Assembly (NCBI RefSeq): GCF_900112305.1
Contig: NZ_FOKT01000006.1
Coordinates: 248,001-312,000 of the forward strand
Direction: 5' to 3'
Length of the DNA: 64,000 nucleotides
Origin: Microbulbifer thermotolerans
GTDB taxonomy: Bacteria > Pseudomonadota > Gammaproteobacteria > Pseudomonadales > Cellvibrionaceae
The position numbers and the translations under genes are program-made. Of the stretch, positions 42,994-52,485 are shown piece by piece. Position 1 is the first letter of the stretch; each line of letters starts with the position of its first letter. The notes beneath the pieces were generated by a model, which did no database searches, was not told the origin of the DNA, and worked only from the letters and a program-made list of their open reading frames with translations.

Positions 42994-44703
42994 TCAGAGC
43001 CGGTTGGAATTGCCTCCATTTAAGTTGCGCGAATCCTCGTTGAATAATATTAACTCGGGACGCAGCGGATTTTCGCTCGTCACAACGGCAGATGAGAAGT
43101 CCACAGGATAATAACCTGCTTCCTCGGCTTTAATATCTGACGAGGTATCACCAATTTCATTGGCATTTCTCTGTGAGGCGATAATCATCGGAGAAGTGGG
43201 TTGCATCAGATACCAGCGACGTCCAGAGCGATTGTGCGGAAGATCCGCCTGCGTGATGCGCCCGTCGCCGTTCCGGTCAGTCAAATTGTCACGCTCCGCC
43301 GGTGACATGAAATATGTGAGCATATTGCCAACTTCCGCTACGGCCTTGCCTGCGTTTTTATTTGTCCTGATCAGTTTTATGTTTCCTTTGATGGTAAGGT
43401 TTTCGAAGCGGCCATTGATAAAGTCTCGGCTGTGGGGATTCATGCGACTTTTGTCGGTGATAACCGCTGTGCCACTATCGATCGCAGTGACATTGCTGAC
43501 GGTAATATTTCTGTTAATTTTCCCGTGCGCCTTCAGCCAAACACCGGTGAACCCCTTGGTGACAGTCACGTTGTGTACTTCTACATTGTTGATAGACGAT
43601 AAATAGGGGCCTGCCCGGTTGATATTGTCTGTCGCCGAGCCGTTTCCTGCTTCAATTCTGACGCCGACGCCTTTTACCGCTTTGATATTATTGATATATA
43701 TCCAATCACCACCAAATATCTGAACGGCCCCATAACCTGTGTGCGAATTTTGCAGGACAATATTTTCAATAGTTCCTTTTACGGGGGTGCGTCCGTAAGT
43801 GAGATTGCGGATTATAGCCTCCTCGTCGGGTATTATTCGGCCCTTATCATCGACATAGTTTCCTTCGGAGTCCATGGGGAGTGGTTGACCATCCCGACCA
43901 AGCCAAACATCGTCTTGTGGATTTCCATTGGTTCCATTGCGATCAGCCAGAGCGCCATCTTTATAGTCACAGTCTGGGTAAAGGGAAATGCCGACATGCT
44001 CGGTGTGATTGTCGATTATTCGTATTCCTGAAATAGCAAAGTTTTCCGCGTAATAGATACCGATTGGTATAGCACGGGTGTAGTTGATGGCTGTATCCTT
44101 GGTTTTATCTCCGTGAACACCGTAGGAGATAGGCATATTGGTTTTTGCATCGATGGTGAATCGGCGGGTAGGGTGCGTGGAGGTAATTTCCACGTTGCGA
44201 ATACGCTCTCTGATTAGATTGTTGACGTTAGGGCTGCGGCCGATACTGAAAAGGAACTGGTTTGATCCAGAGGTCTTCAGATTGCCAATCATTTCTATAG
44301 TGACATCCGGGTCTACCTCTAAGCGTACATTGGAGGGCATGTCCACGCGGTCTAACCGGTAACGGTTGTTGCCGCCGTTTTTTGCTGCACGGAGTATAAC
44401 TACCCCTCCATCACTGTCTTCTTGGCTCGCTCGCCGTAGGGCGGCCAGTAAGCGCTGGGTGTCATTAGTCTGTGATGTGTAGTTTCTAGCCGGGTACAGC
44501 TCTTCTGGCTGCTGGTCAAAAACACGGTTTTCGAAGTATGGAGAAGCCCCTTGTATATACTTGTGTGCAAAGGTGTTGATATCTTGACCGTATCCCGTCC
44601 CGCTTAGGTCGTATTGGCTCGCAACCTCATCTTGACCGGCGAATAGAGGTGTACAAAAAATCGCCAAAACTGACGTGGCGAGTAGTGCTTCTTTTATTTT
44701 CAT
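42994..44703 (-). CDS. Secreted beta-helix glycosidase, GH82-like (iota-carrageenase candidate)
   Basis: 569 residues with a signal peptide (ends PLFAG). Repeating Asn-rich turns (IENIVLQNSHTGYGAVQIFGG, INNIKAVKGVGVRIEAGNG, INNVEVHNVTVTKGFTGVWLK, RNITVSNVTAID) indicate a right-handed parallel beta-helix. The Q(x22)E arrangement in AVQIF...RIEAG resembles the GH82 active-site region as I remember it, but the second acidic residue two positions after the Glu is Gly here. Other beta-helix glycosidase or lyase families remain possible. If GH82, it hydrolyses iota-carrageenan outside the cell. It is alone, and its promoter has a palindrome unlike that of its neighbours. Confidence 0.6.
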   Translation of the reverse strand: MKIKEALLATSVLAIFCTPLFAGQDEVASQYDLSGTGYGQDINTFAHKYIQGASPYFENRVFDQQPEELYPARNYTSQTNDTQRLLAALRRASQEDSDGGVVILRAAKNGGNNRYRLDRVDMPSNVRLEVDPDVTIEMIGNLKTSGSNQFLFSIGRSPNVNNLIRERIRNVEITSTHPTRRFTIDAKTNMPISYGVHGDKTKDTAINYTRAIPIGIYYAENFAISGIRIIDNHTEHVGISLYPDCDYKDGALADRNGTNGNPQDDVWLGRDGQPLPMDSEGNYVDDKGRIIPDEEAIIRNLTYGRTPVKGTIENIVLQNSHTGYGAVQIFGGDWIYINNIKAVKGVGVRIEAGNGSATDNINRAGPYLSSINNVEVHNVTVTKGFTGVWLKAHGKINRNITVSNVTAIDSGTAVITDKSRMNPHSRDFINGRFENLTIKGNIKLIRTNKNAGKAVAEVGNMLTYFMSPAERDNLTDRNGDGRITQADLPHNRSGRRWYLMQPTSPMIIASQRNANEIGDTSSDIKAEEAGYYPVDFSSAVVTSENPLRPELILFNEDSRNLNGGNSNRL

Positions 44704-44827
44704 CGCTCTAATCCTCTGATTTTATTGATTATTTTTGTCATATTGGCGTCGCGTGAGGCGCCTTCCAGCCATCGACAGCCATATTTGGACTGCAAACAAC
44801 GCGATAGGCTATTGATATGACTGAATT

Positions 44828-44842
44828 AAACATAATATGTTT
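44828..44842. promoter_or_regulatory. Palindrome upstream of the beta-helix gene
   Basis: AAACATAATATGTTT: 7-bp perfect arms around one base, 125 bp before the beta-helix gene start. Unlike the ATTGTTAACAAT motif, so possibly a different regulator. The surrounding 44704-45185 shows no convincing gene. Confidence 0.45.
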
Positions 44843-45185
44843 GTGAGGCGAACTTAGAAAACTGTGTCACATATTTAGGTCGCTGGCGGATGATTGATTG
44901 GAACTGCAATGCATCGATCTGTGTGTTATTTGATCAAATGCTACTGGCTGGATGCGCTGCGGATACACAAGCGTTGTACTCTTTCAGCGCTGTTGATCAA
45001 CAAGGTAGAGTTCCGGTATGGGGAAGTACTAATCAGTCAATTGGGTAGGTCGGCCGCTGGTGGTGTACACCTCATTTGACATTAAACCCTTGGAAGAGTG
45101 GAATAGAAGATTCATATTCAGGTTTCGAGTGATTGAAAATTTATTCAGAGACCTCCCGGAAATTTAAGTTTTGGTGTTTGGAACG

Positions 45186-45536
45186 ATGCGTTATTTCTCC
45201 GCTGTTGAAGCCATTGTGCTTATTGTCGGTGTTCTTGCCTATTGGGTGATTATGGGGTGGGCTTTATGGTTAGGTTTTGAGCACTATTTTGGCGCGCTAG
45301 GTGGAGGGGTAATTTTAGCGGTAATTCTGCTAGTCGGTGTCACATTGTCGATTTTAGATGGTCTATTTCTTAAATTTATGCCGCCTTTTGAATCGTCAAA
45401 CAACATATTACTTAGCTTGCTATTGCCTGTTGGAGCGTTTATAGGGGCAGTGCAAGTTTGGCATTGGCATTGGGCGGTAGCTGCATTATTTGTGCTGCCA
45501 CTATTGGCTTCTGCAGTAAATAATGACGCGTCATAG
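45186..45536 (+). CDS. Hypothetical membrane protein
   Basis: 116 residues from the ATG at 45186; TTG and GTG starts at 45171 and 45174 are also open. Nearly all hydrophobic, with three to four membrane helices (VEAIVLIVGVLAYWVIMGWALWLGF, GGVILAVILLVGVTLSIL, ILLSLLLPVGAFIGAVQVWHWHWAVAALFVLPLLAS). No family recognised. It does not fit the polysaccharide theme of the neighbours. Confidence 0.5.
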   Translation: MRYFSAVEAIVLIVGVLAYWVIMGWALWLGFEHYFGALGGGVILAVILLVGVTLSILDGLFLKFMPPFESSNNILLSLLLPVGAFIGAVQVWHWHWAVAALFVLPLLASAVNNDAS

Positions 45537-45660
45537 GTTCGTACAAGGAAAATAATGGGAGCAGAAAGTATTTGACTTTCTTAACTGTACTACTAGTAGC
45601 AGAACAAGAAGCAGTACTTGACAAAAATTCTGAAAAAGTTGAAAGCAATTTGTAGAGATA

Positions 45661-45690
45661 CCCACACCGGTCCTTTGACCGATGTGGGTT
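45661..45690. terminator. Hairpin at end of GH86 gene
   Basis: CCCACACCGGTC, CTTTG... and GACCGATGTGGG form a 12-bp stem with one mismatch, 27 bp past the stop of the first GH86 gene (minus strand). T-run weak. Confidence 0.6.
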
Positions 45691-45716
45691 GCTCTAGAGG
45701 CCTAGGGCAGTTGTGA

Positions 45717-48700
45717 TCAATGTCGTACAGGAGTGGTTGTGTACTCCTTGATTACAAGATTTGCAACAGTTAACTCTCCATTATGCCGGAAGTCCACGCT
45801 GATCGTGTTATTTTTCTGTAGTACATCAACGGGCACCGGTATCTCCAGTGTGTTGAAGTAGCGCTCCACAGAATTTTCTTTACGACCTCGCCAGTCTATG
45901 GGTGTCTCGATGGTGTGCCCATTAATGGTCAGAGTGTCAATCTGCAGGAGGCTGTCAGGGGTGTCGTCCTGGCTGGGATAGAGTGCCACGGTGAGACGCA
46001 GTTGTGACTCCGCATAACCGGAAGGTACGGATACATTGTTCACTTGTAAATTTTTTGCACCTCCGGCTACAGATATACGATGGGGTACACTGCCGCCACT
46101 CACGCTGTTACCAAAGTACTTTTTCTCGTCTACGGATTGGTTAATAGCAATAGTACTGTTCAAGGTATAGCGCAGTACCAGAGTAGCGTCAGCCGCAAGA
46201 GTGACCTTGGTCGGCATTTGCTTCATATGGTGTCGCTCCAGCTGTGTATCAAAGTTGTTGTCGAAATGCATATTGCGCAATTCCACATTTTGCAGCTGGG
46301 CGTTATTCAGTCCTGCCACCGTCAGGTCGATGGTTGTATCTACGGTTTCCAGGTTATTGATGATGATAAAAAGTTCATTGTTATTCACATAGGACTGAAC
46401 TTGTACATCCGGGTCGCTGGATACACTGTCCACACGGGTTCCGTCGATATCTGCCCAAAGTTCATAGAATTTAATGTAGTCAGACCACTGCCAATTATCA
46501 CTGTTTAATACAGGCTCTATGAGTAGGCTGTAGTGATAGGGCGCTGTACAGTTACGTACTTCCTCGTACCCGCAGCCACCCGGGTAGTAGCCCCACAATG
46601 GCTTGGCGGGAGTAAAGGGCATGGATTTGATCACGTAATCCGGGCGCTCGAGAATCTGCATTAACATAGCGTTAAAGGACTTAAGTACTTCCGACTCGAA
46701 GCGGGGTTGATGTGCCAGAGTGTTCCAGCCTCCCTGTACCGCACCATACTCGGAAATTACGATGGGTTTTCGGTTGGCCTGGCCATTTTGATACACGTCA
46801 TACCACTCAATCATATCAAGCATGGCGGGGAGGTGACCGTTCCGACGCAGGGTGGACTTGGCATCACTGTTAACGCCGGGCCAGTCGTAAACATGGACGG
46901 AGTAAAAGTCCATGTTGTGTCCGGCTGCATCCATAAACCCTTTCCACATTACGTCCCACTGATACCAATTCTGATCGCGTGTATCGTCGACGGTCGTGGC
47001 CATTGCCTGACGGAAAAACTCTTCCGCTGCAGCCTCTTCGGCTGGATCATCGGCGACTATCCATTGGTCGTATGCGTTGTCTGCGTAGCGGGAAATGCCA
47101 TCGCGACGGTAGAAGTCATGTTGACCCCAGGTCATACCGCCAATCAGCGGAGCCTCGTTGCCCAGTTTTGAGCGTATTTCCTGGGCAACCAGATTATGGT
47201 ATTCCCAAATAGCTTCCTGGTTGGTAACCATAAATTTTCCGGTTTTCATTTCCATATCTGGTTCGTTGATGACTTCCCAGAATTTTGGCATTGGATCGCC
47301 GATATAGCCGTTGCTGGAGTTGGCGTAGTAGTGCTTAAGGTATTGTCCCATCCAGGCGGCAGAGGTTTCGATGTGCATCGGTTGCCAGTCGTGCCAGGTG
47401 GAGCCATTGGCATTCCAGCTGAGGGTGGGGTAGGTGGGGTGTGGATTGGTACCTGCGATCAGTTCCGTTCTGTCGGCACTGAAGCGCTTGTAGAAGGGAT
47501 TGGCTTCATAGTTTTCACGCAGTTCCTTTCCCCGGGTCACCATGTAATCCAGGTCTGGCCAGTTTTCTCGGTTGGGGTCCTCCTTAGTGTCTTGAAATTT
47601 CCAGGTGGCAGTACCATTGTCGCGGCCCAGTGTTACATCCAGAGTGTTGACCAGATAATTGAGCTTGTCGGCATGTCCTTCCCAGTCTTTCTCATAGATG
47701 GTGGTATGTGCAGTGATATGCCGGTTGCGCCCAAAGTCAGAAATGCCCTTAACGCTGTGTTTAATATTCGCGTTGACCGTAACCTTTACACTGTGTGGAT
47801 TGGCTACCTGAGAGGGTGAGCAGCCAGACTCATTGGTAAACTCCTTGGCCGGAGTGGATGGACATTGATCCGTGCCGTTGGCAATGCCATCGCTATCGCT
47901 GTCCTCAAACCCTGTGCATCCTGATGGGGCTACGTTTTCCCCAAAGGGGGTGTCGGGGCATTGGTCCTCTTGATTGGCTATCCCGTCGAGGTCGTCGTCA
48001 TCAGCGCCGGTACTGGCACAGCCTTCAGAATCGACAAAATCCCCAGGTGCTGTGGTTGGACATTGATCCCGGTTATCGGCAATGCCATCTTTATCTGTAT
48101 CCAGCTGAGAAGGCGCACACCCTTCGCTGTTGGCGGTTTCTGATGGATCGGTTCCCGGACAGCTGTCGTTTACATCCGCAATGCCGTCGCTGTCTCCGTC
48201 CAGATCGAGGTCGACGTCACTGATACGCTCAAAAATGACGTAGTCAATATTAAACTGGAAGTCTTGAGTACCTGCGCCGTATATACGAATAGTCAGGTCG
48301 CCGGAAAATAGGTTGATATCAGAGGCGGCGTTGAGCAGGTAGAAGCTGTCCCAACCCCCCTGACTTTGAACTTCACTAGTGTTCTTAGTTACCAGGGCAC
48401 CTTCATGATCTGTTGCCATTAGACCAACCGCCACACCGGAGCTATGTGCGGTACTCACATAATACTTCGGTCGATAAAGGCCTGACTGATCCAGGTGCAG
48501 GTTGTACTCCAGATAGTCGCCGCTATTGAAATAGTTGACGGCAACGCCGCCGTTGATTGCATAGGTGTCGATTTCTCCCCCCACATGGTGTGCACTTTCG
48601 GCTTCCAGCTTAAAAGTCCCCGAAACATGACCACCTTCCTCTGGAGATCCTCCTGAGCTACTGCTTCCTGAGCCAGAACTCGAGGAAGATCCCCCGGATG

Positions 48701-49244
48701 AAGAGCTGGAAGTTGATCCTCCACCGGAACTGGAAGAGCTGTCATCAATGTAGGCAAGTTCCATTTTGTCCAGATTCCATTGCCAGTCGTGATCTCCGCC
48801 TCCGAATAACCGGATCTGCTGTGATCCAGAGGAGAGATGAATACTACCTGCGGGCAACGGTTGAAAATTGTCCCAGCCAGCATTGGGTACATCGGTTCTA
48901 GCCAGTGTTTGCCAGCTGCCATTGTTGTTGACCTGAAAATCAATCCGCGCTCCATCAATGGCTGTGCCGGCGAAATAGGTCAGATCGTATTGTCCCGCTT
49001 GTGGGACGGAAAGAGTATATTCAGCGTAATCGCCCTTGTTGACATAGTTGATGGCAGTAATGCCATTTACTGTGTAGACACTGATTTTTTGTGGCTGACC
49101 ATCGTTGTAGGTACCTCCTACATTGGTAAAGTCTTCGGCCTCTAGACGGTAATCGGCAGCGGTGGCTGCGGTACTGTAGGCGATTGCTGCCGCTAGCACA
49201 GCATGTGCTAAAGGCAGAATGCCTTGAGATTTGGAAAGTCTCAT
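45717..49244 (-). CDS. Multimodular GH86 beta-agarase (CBM6-CBM6-TSP3-GH86)
   Basis: 1175 residues. Signal peptide to about 29, CBM6-like module 31-160 (YRLEAEDFTNVGG), Ser/Gly linker 170-205, second CBM6-like module 212-345, then four calcium-binding thrombospondin type-3 repeats (DxDxDGIxDxxDxCP pattern, 350-480) and the GH86 catalytic domain (490-1175) with Glu661 in WEVINEP and Glu832 in VISEYGA as likely acid/base and nucleophile. Architecture resembles the Microbulbifer AgaO-type enzyme, an endo-beta-agarase; porphyranase activity cannot be excluded for GH86. Secreted or surface-attached. Confidence 0.92.
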   Translation of the reverse strand: MRLSKSQGILPLAHAVLAAAIAYSTAATAADYRLEAEDFTNVGGTYNDGQPQKISVYTVNGITAINYVNKGDYAEYTLSVPQAGQYDLTYFAGTAIDGARIDFQVNNNGSWQTLARTDVPNAGWDNFQPLPAGSIHLSSGSQQIRLFGGGDHDWQWNLDKMELAYIDDSSSSSGGGSTSSSSSGGSSSSSGSGSSSSGGSPEEGGHVSGTFKLEAESAHHVGGEIDTYAINGGVAVNYFNSGDYLEYNLHLDQSGLYRPKYYVSTAHSSGVAVGLMATDHEGALVTKNTSEVQSQGGWDSFYLLNAASDINLFSGDLTIRIYGAGTQDFQFNIDYVIFERISDVDLDLDGDSDGIADVNDSCPGTDPSETANSEGCAPSQLDTDKDGIADNRDQCPTTAPGDFVDSEGCASTGADDDDLDGIANQEDQCPDTPFGENVAPSGCTGFEDSDSDGIANGTDQCPSTPAKEFTNESGCSPSQVANPHSVKVTVNANIKHSVKGISDFGRNRHITAHTTIYEKDWEGHADKLNYLVNTLDVTLGRDNGTATWKFQDTKEDPNRENWPDLDYMVTRGKELRENYEANPFYKRFSADRTELIAGTNPHPTYPTLSWNANGSTWHDWQPMHIETSAAWMGQYLKHYYANSSNGYIGDPMPKFWEVINEPDMEMKTGKFMVTNQEAIWEYHNLVAQEIRSKLGNEAPLIGGMTWGQHDFYRRDGISRYADNAYDQWIVADDPAEEAAAEEFFRQAMATTVDDTRDQNWYQWDVMWKGFMDAAGHNMDFYSVHVYDWPGVNSDAKSTLRRNGHLPAMLDMIEWYDVYQNGQANRKPIVISEYGAVQGGWNTLAHQPRFESEVLKSFNAMLMQILERPDYVIKSMPFTPAKPLWGYYPGGCGYEEVRNCTAPYHYSLLIEPVLNSDNWQWSDYIKFYELWADIDGTRVDSVSSDPDVQVQSYVNNNELFIIINNLETVDTTIDLTVAGLNNAQLQNVELRNMHFDNNFDTQLERHHMKQMPTKVTLAADATLVLRYTLNSTIAINQSVDEKKYFGNSVSGGSVPHRISVAGGAKNLQVNNVSVPSGYAESQLRLTVALYPSQDDTPDSLLQIDTLTINGHTIETPIDWRGRKENSVERYFNTLEIPVPVDVLQKNNTISVDFRHNGELTVANLVIKEYTTTPVRH

Positions 49245-49467
49245 CGCTTGCTCCAGGATTTGAACACCTTTTAACTGGTGTGTTTATTTTTTGTTCGGCC
49301 GCTTACAACTACGCCGCAACCACCGTAATCTGCGGGAAAACCTAGAAGTGGCCCAATGGAAATTGACAGCAGGTAACAGTTAACGCGATATGGATGCTCG
49401 TTTTGCACGATGTTGAGTTAGCGGCTTTTTATATAGTTATATCTGCTGTCGACGGTATTAAATAATA

Positions 49468-49481
49468 TATTGTAAACAATA
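49468..49481. promoter_or_regulatory. Putative agar-regulon operator (first GH86)
   Basis: TATTGTAAACAATA: perfect 6-bp arms, central AA, 224 bp upstream of the GH86 start. It is in the 564-bp gap between the two GH86 genes, which otherwise holds a terminator and no gene. Confidence 0.65.
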
Positions 49482-49554
49482 AACAATGGGGGTCGCGTTA
49501 GTTGGCGCGAGAATGTTGTTTTGCTTCCCGGGAGAGAGAAATGATACGGCTTTT

Positions 49555-49587
49555 AGAAAAAAGCCCTGGCGAGTTACGCCAGGGTAG
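49555..49587 (-). terminator. Terminator of second GH86 gene
   Basis: On the minus strand CCCTGGCG, TAACT loop, CGCCAGGG and then CTTTTTT. About 220 bp past the stop of the lipoprotein GH86 gene, it separates it from the first GH86 promoter. Confidence 0.75.
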
Positions 49588-49808
49588 CAAGAAGCGAAGG
49601 TTGGGAGAAAAGCAGAAAACCTCTTATTAATTTGCCATCAAATTTTAATGAGGTTCCGTAAGCATAGAGGATATTCAACCGGTGAAATCGACATTTCGAA
49701 ACAGTCAGACACAAAAAAGTTGCTTATGGGATTTCGAATAGTCTATTTCATAGCATGAGCGCTTTCTAGTTATCTGCGGCGCTCATGCTATTGTTAATAG
49801 ATTACCCT

Positions 49809-52226
49809 CTAGCGTACTCCACGATTTATTGCACTGCTTGTGGAGAATACCTGTAGGGTGGTTGTGCTAACGTAACCACCATCGTCGGGGAATTCAATTT
49901 CCACGGCATTATCTTTGGTTAAATATTCGATGGCCACCGGTATTTCGATAACTCCGAAAAACTGATCCCGGCCCTTACCATCGTAATATTGATCGTACCC
50001 TTGATAATCTTCCGGTACTGATACTTTGTGACCATTGACCGTTACGGAAGGCGTGAGGGATTTGCCGTGGTCGCGACCGATGCCAAGGCGTAGTATCGCC
50101 TCCCCTTCGTCAGACACTTCTACGTTGCTGATCGCAAACTGTAATTTGCTTTTTGCCTCAATGGGTTGCTTGTATTTGTCTGCGTAATATTTTGTCTCCG
50201 AGTTTTCCTCATCTAGTGTGATGTTCTCTTTGTAGTTTAGTTGCAGAACAAGAGTGGCCTCAGGCTTCAGTGTGATTTTTTCGGGAAGCTGCTCGAGGGT
50301 GGTTTCTGAAAGTACCGGGATGCCATCGTCATTGTAGGAGAGCTCCTTGACGGTCACCTCCTGTAACGGATTGGCCCCTGTTCCCAGTGTCGCGAGGTCC
50401 AATATGCTGGTTTCTTCTTCCAGGTTGTTTAACACGATATAAGCGGTTGCGCCGTCTACATAGGCATTGACTTGAACATCCAGATCGCTGGCCCAGCTAT
50501 CTACTCTTGTTCCCTTCACTTCTGCCCACAGCTGGTAGAATTTAACCAGCTCAGTGTATACCCAGGAATCTCCACTCTCAGTGTCGGCTTCCTTTTTCTG
50601 GCGCATCAGGCGATTGGTATAGGGTACGGTTTCAGATTGTCGCCCCCATTCCGCCTTTACGGTAATGAATGGAATGGACTTCAAAATTTGATCCGGGCGC
50701 TCGAGAATGTTCATCATTAACCCGTTAAACGCACGCAGTTTGTAGCCATCCCTTTCCGGCGACCAGGGCTGGTTCATCATGCTGTGAACCGTTGCCCCGA
50801 ATTCTGAAATCAAAAATGGCATGCGTTCGCCGGTGGCCATCAGAGTGTATTGCTCCAGCATATCGAAGGTAGCTTCGAGATTGCTGCCGCGGCGGAGCTT
50901 TCGCTTGCCCTCGATATCCGGGAAGTCATAGAAGTGTAGGGACAGAAAGTCCATTTTTTCTCCGGCGATATCGATGAACAGCTTGTCGCGTTCCTCCCAG
51001 CGATTAAAGTCGTTCTTTTCGAAATCCGGGAAAGCAACGGTATAGCCCCCGATTAGTACGTTGTCGTGAACGGCTTGATCCCAGGGGTCGCGAAATGCGC
51101 GGACTGCATCTGCTACGGCATTGTGGAATTTGAACACCTCCTCCGGCGTTGTGCCTTTATCTTTGTCCGACGGAAAATCCACTAGGTCGTACAGGGGCTC
51201 ATTCATAACTTCCAGAAAAACGGGTTTGGGCTGGCCGTATGTGTCACCCGCTCCGCGGTTAAAGTACTCGTAGAGGAAGTTCGCCATATAGTGACCAACG
51301 GCGGTGCCGAAAGGCTCTTCCTCACTATCTGCGGTGGAAAAGGACCATCCCATACCGGTATCGTCACCATTTGGCCAGTAGGGATGCTGTTGGCCGCCAA
51401 CTACCATATCGGTTGCGCGATGCTCGTGATACCGGGCGAGTTGGGCTCCAGTACTGGTTCCTGTGGTGTAGTTCCAGCGCGCACCACCACCATTGCTTTT
51501 TGCTGCCGTCTCATCGATAAACCCGGGTCGGGATGGGTCTTCCGGCAGTAGGCTCAATTGCCATTTCATGCCTCCGGTATCCCTTCCCAGGTAAACATCG
51601 TACCCCTCCAGGAAGTTTGTCATCAGATCCGGATCTTCATTGGGAGCACCGGCACTCTGACTATTGTTACCGACCCAGTCTTGTTCGGTATTGGAGGCGT
51701 GGATGTTAATGAACTTTCGGCGATCAAATACCGACTCACCGCCTACGGTGTGTCGCATATTCAGGTTGACATCGACTTTTACTGTGTCTTCGTTATTGGT
51801 GGATTCGGCTTTGGTGGTAACACGGAATTCGGCACTGACGCCGCCGACCGTCAGAGTCGCGGTGACCGTAGCGCCGTAGTCAGTGCTCGCGATCAGGCGC
51901 AGAACGACACTGTCTCCGCTATTGACGGTTCCTGTCGAGTTTTGGAAGGGGCCATCATTAATGGAGAACTCACCTCCATTCACGCTGATGTCCGTACTGG
52001 TGTTGATGCCGGTAATCGTGATGGCATTTGAGACTTGTTGACTGCCAGGCTCGGCGTCTGAAACGGCGCCAAAGGTAAAGGCATCTGGCTGTGTGTCTTG
52101 CTGTACGTTGTCTTCTGGGGGTTGTGGCTCCTTGCGATCAGTTTGGTCACTGTCGTCACTACAGGCAGCCAGGAGCAGAGTTAAGAGTATGAGCGCAATT
52201 CGGCCAGGCCGGAAAGGACTGATCAT
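49809..52226 (-). CDS. Lipoprotein GH86 beta-agarase/porphyranase
   Basis: 805 residues. Lipobox LLAAC (Cys22), an acidic linker, an Ig-like/cadherin-like repeat (about 50-135: TITGINTSTDISVNGGEFSIN), then the GH86 domain with Glu343 (LEVMNEP) and Glu475 (LISEFGA). The lipid anchor predicts outer-membrane location, in contrast to the larger secreted GH86 next door, so the two probably act on successive chain lengths or on different galactans (agarose versus porphyran). Divergent from the six-gene catabolic operon, sharing a promoter region with two operator sites. Confidence 0.9.
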   Translation of the reverse strand: MISPFRPGRIALILLTLLLAACSDDSDQTDRKEPQPPEDNVQQDTQPDAFTFGAVSDAEPGSQQVSNAITITGINTSTDISVNGGEFSINDGPFQNSTGTVNSGDSVVLRLIASTDYGATVTATLTVGGVSAEFRVTTKAESTNNEDTVKVDVNLNMRHTVGGESVFDRRKFINIHASNTEQDWVGNNSQSAGAPNEDPDLMTNFLEGYDVYLGRDTGGMKWQLSLLPEDPSRPGFIDETAAKSNGGGARWNYTTGTSTGAQLARYHEHRATDMVVGGQQHPYWPNGDDTGMGWSFSTADSEEEPFGTAVGHYMANFLYEYFNRGAGDTYGQPKPVFLEVMNEPLYDLVDFPSDKDKGTTPEEVFKFHNAVADAVRAFRDPWDQAVHDNVLIGGYTVAFPDFEKNDFNRWEERDKLFIDIAGEKMDFLSLHFYDFPDIEGKRKLRRGSNLEATFDMLEQYTLMATGERMPFLISEFGATVHSMMNQPWSPERDGYKLRAFNGLMMNILERPDQILKSIPFITVKAEWGRQSETVPYTNRLMRQKKEADTESGDSWVYTELVKFYQLWAEVKGTRVDSWASDLDVQVNAYVDGATAYIVLNNLEEETSILDLATLGTGANPLQEVTVKELSYNDDGIPVLSETTLEQLPEKITLKPEATLVLQLNYKENITLDEENSETKYYADKYKQPIEAKSKLQFAISNVEVSDEGEAILRLGIGRDHGKSLTPSVTVNGHKVSVPEDYQGYDQYYDGKGRDQFFGVIEIPVAIEYLTKDNAVEIEFPDDGGYVSTTTLQVFSTSSAINRGVR

Positions 52227-52302
52227 CGTTTTATCTCCAGTTATTTTTATTAGTTATTTGGCCAGCCAATGCTAGCCACGGCTGGCTATATTGTAAATAG
52301 TT

Positions 52303-52316
52303 TATTGTATACAATG
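52303..52316. promoter_or_regulatory. Putative agar-regulon operator (second GH86 side)
   Basis: TATTGTATACAATG, 6-bp arms with one end mismatch, 77 bp upstream of the lipoprotein GH86 start. A related half-site TATATTGTAAATAG is adjacent at 52287. Confidence 0.65.
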
Positions 52317-52406
52317 TGGGCTGAGTGGTTAAAACCTGTCATTCATGACAATTGTTGTTTTTTATGTGAAGTGAAAGTTGTTGCAGCTGTCTTCTTCAGG
52401 TTGTAA

Positions 52407-52418
52407 ATTGTTAACAAA
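52407..52418. promoter_or_regulatory. Putative agar-regulon operator (catabolic operon side)
   Basis: ATTGTTAACAAA, one base from the perfect palindrome, 68 bp upstream of the aldehyde dehydrogenase start codon. Confidence 0.65.
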
Positions 52419-52485
52419 ATGGCACTTTGATAAATTCACACATATGACATAGCCGTTTTTCTACAACAATAATGAGAGGCGAGTG

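Noticed and set aside
44894-45079. 61-residue open frame upstream of the small membrane gene
   Set aside because: No ribosome binding site, no motif, and basic/Cys-rich composition; considered chance.
49615-49760. Possible further MITE fragment (GAGGTTCCGTAAG, CATTTCGAAAC)
   Set aside because: Only short blocks match and their order is unclear, so it was not listed as a repeat.
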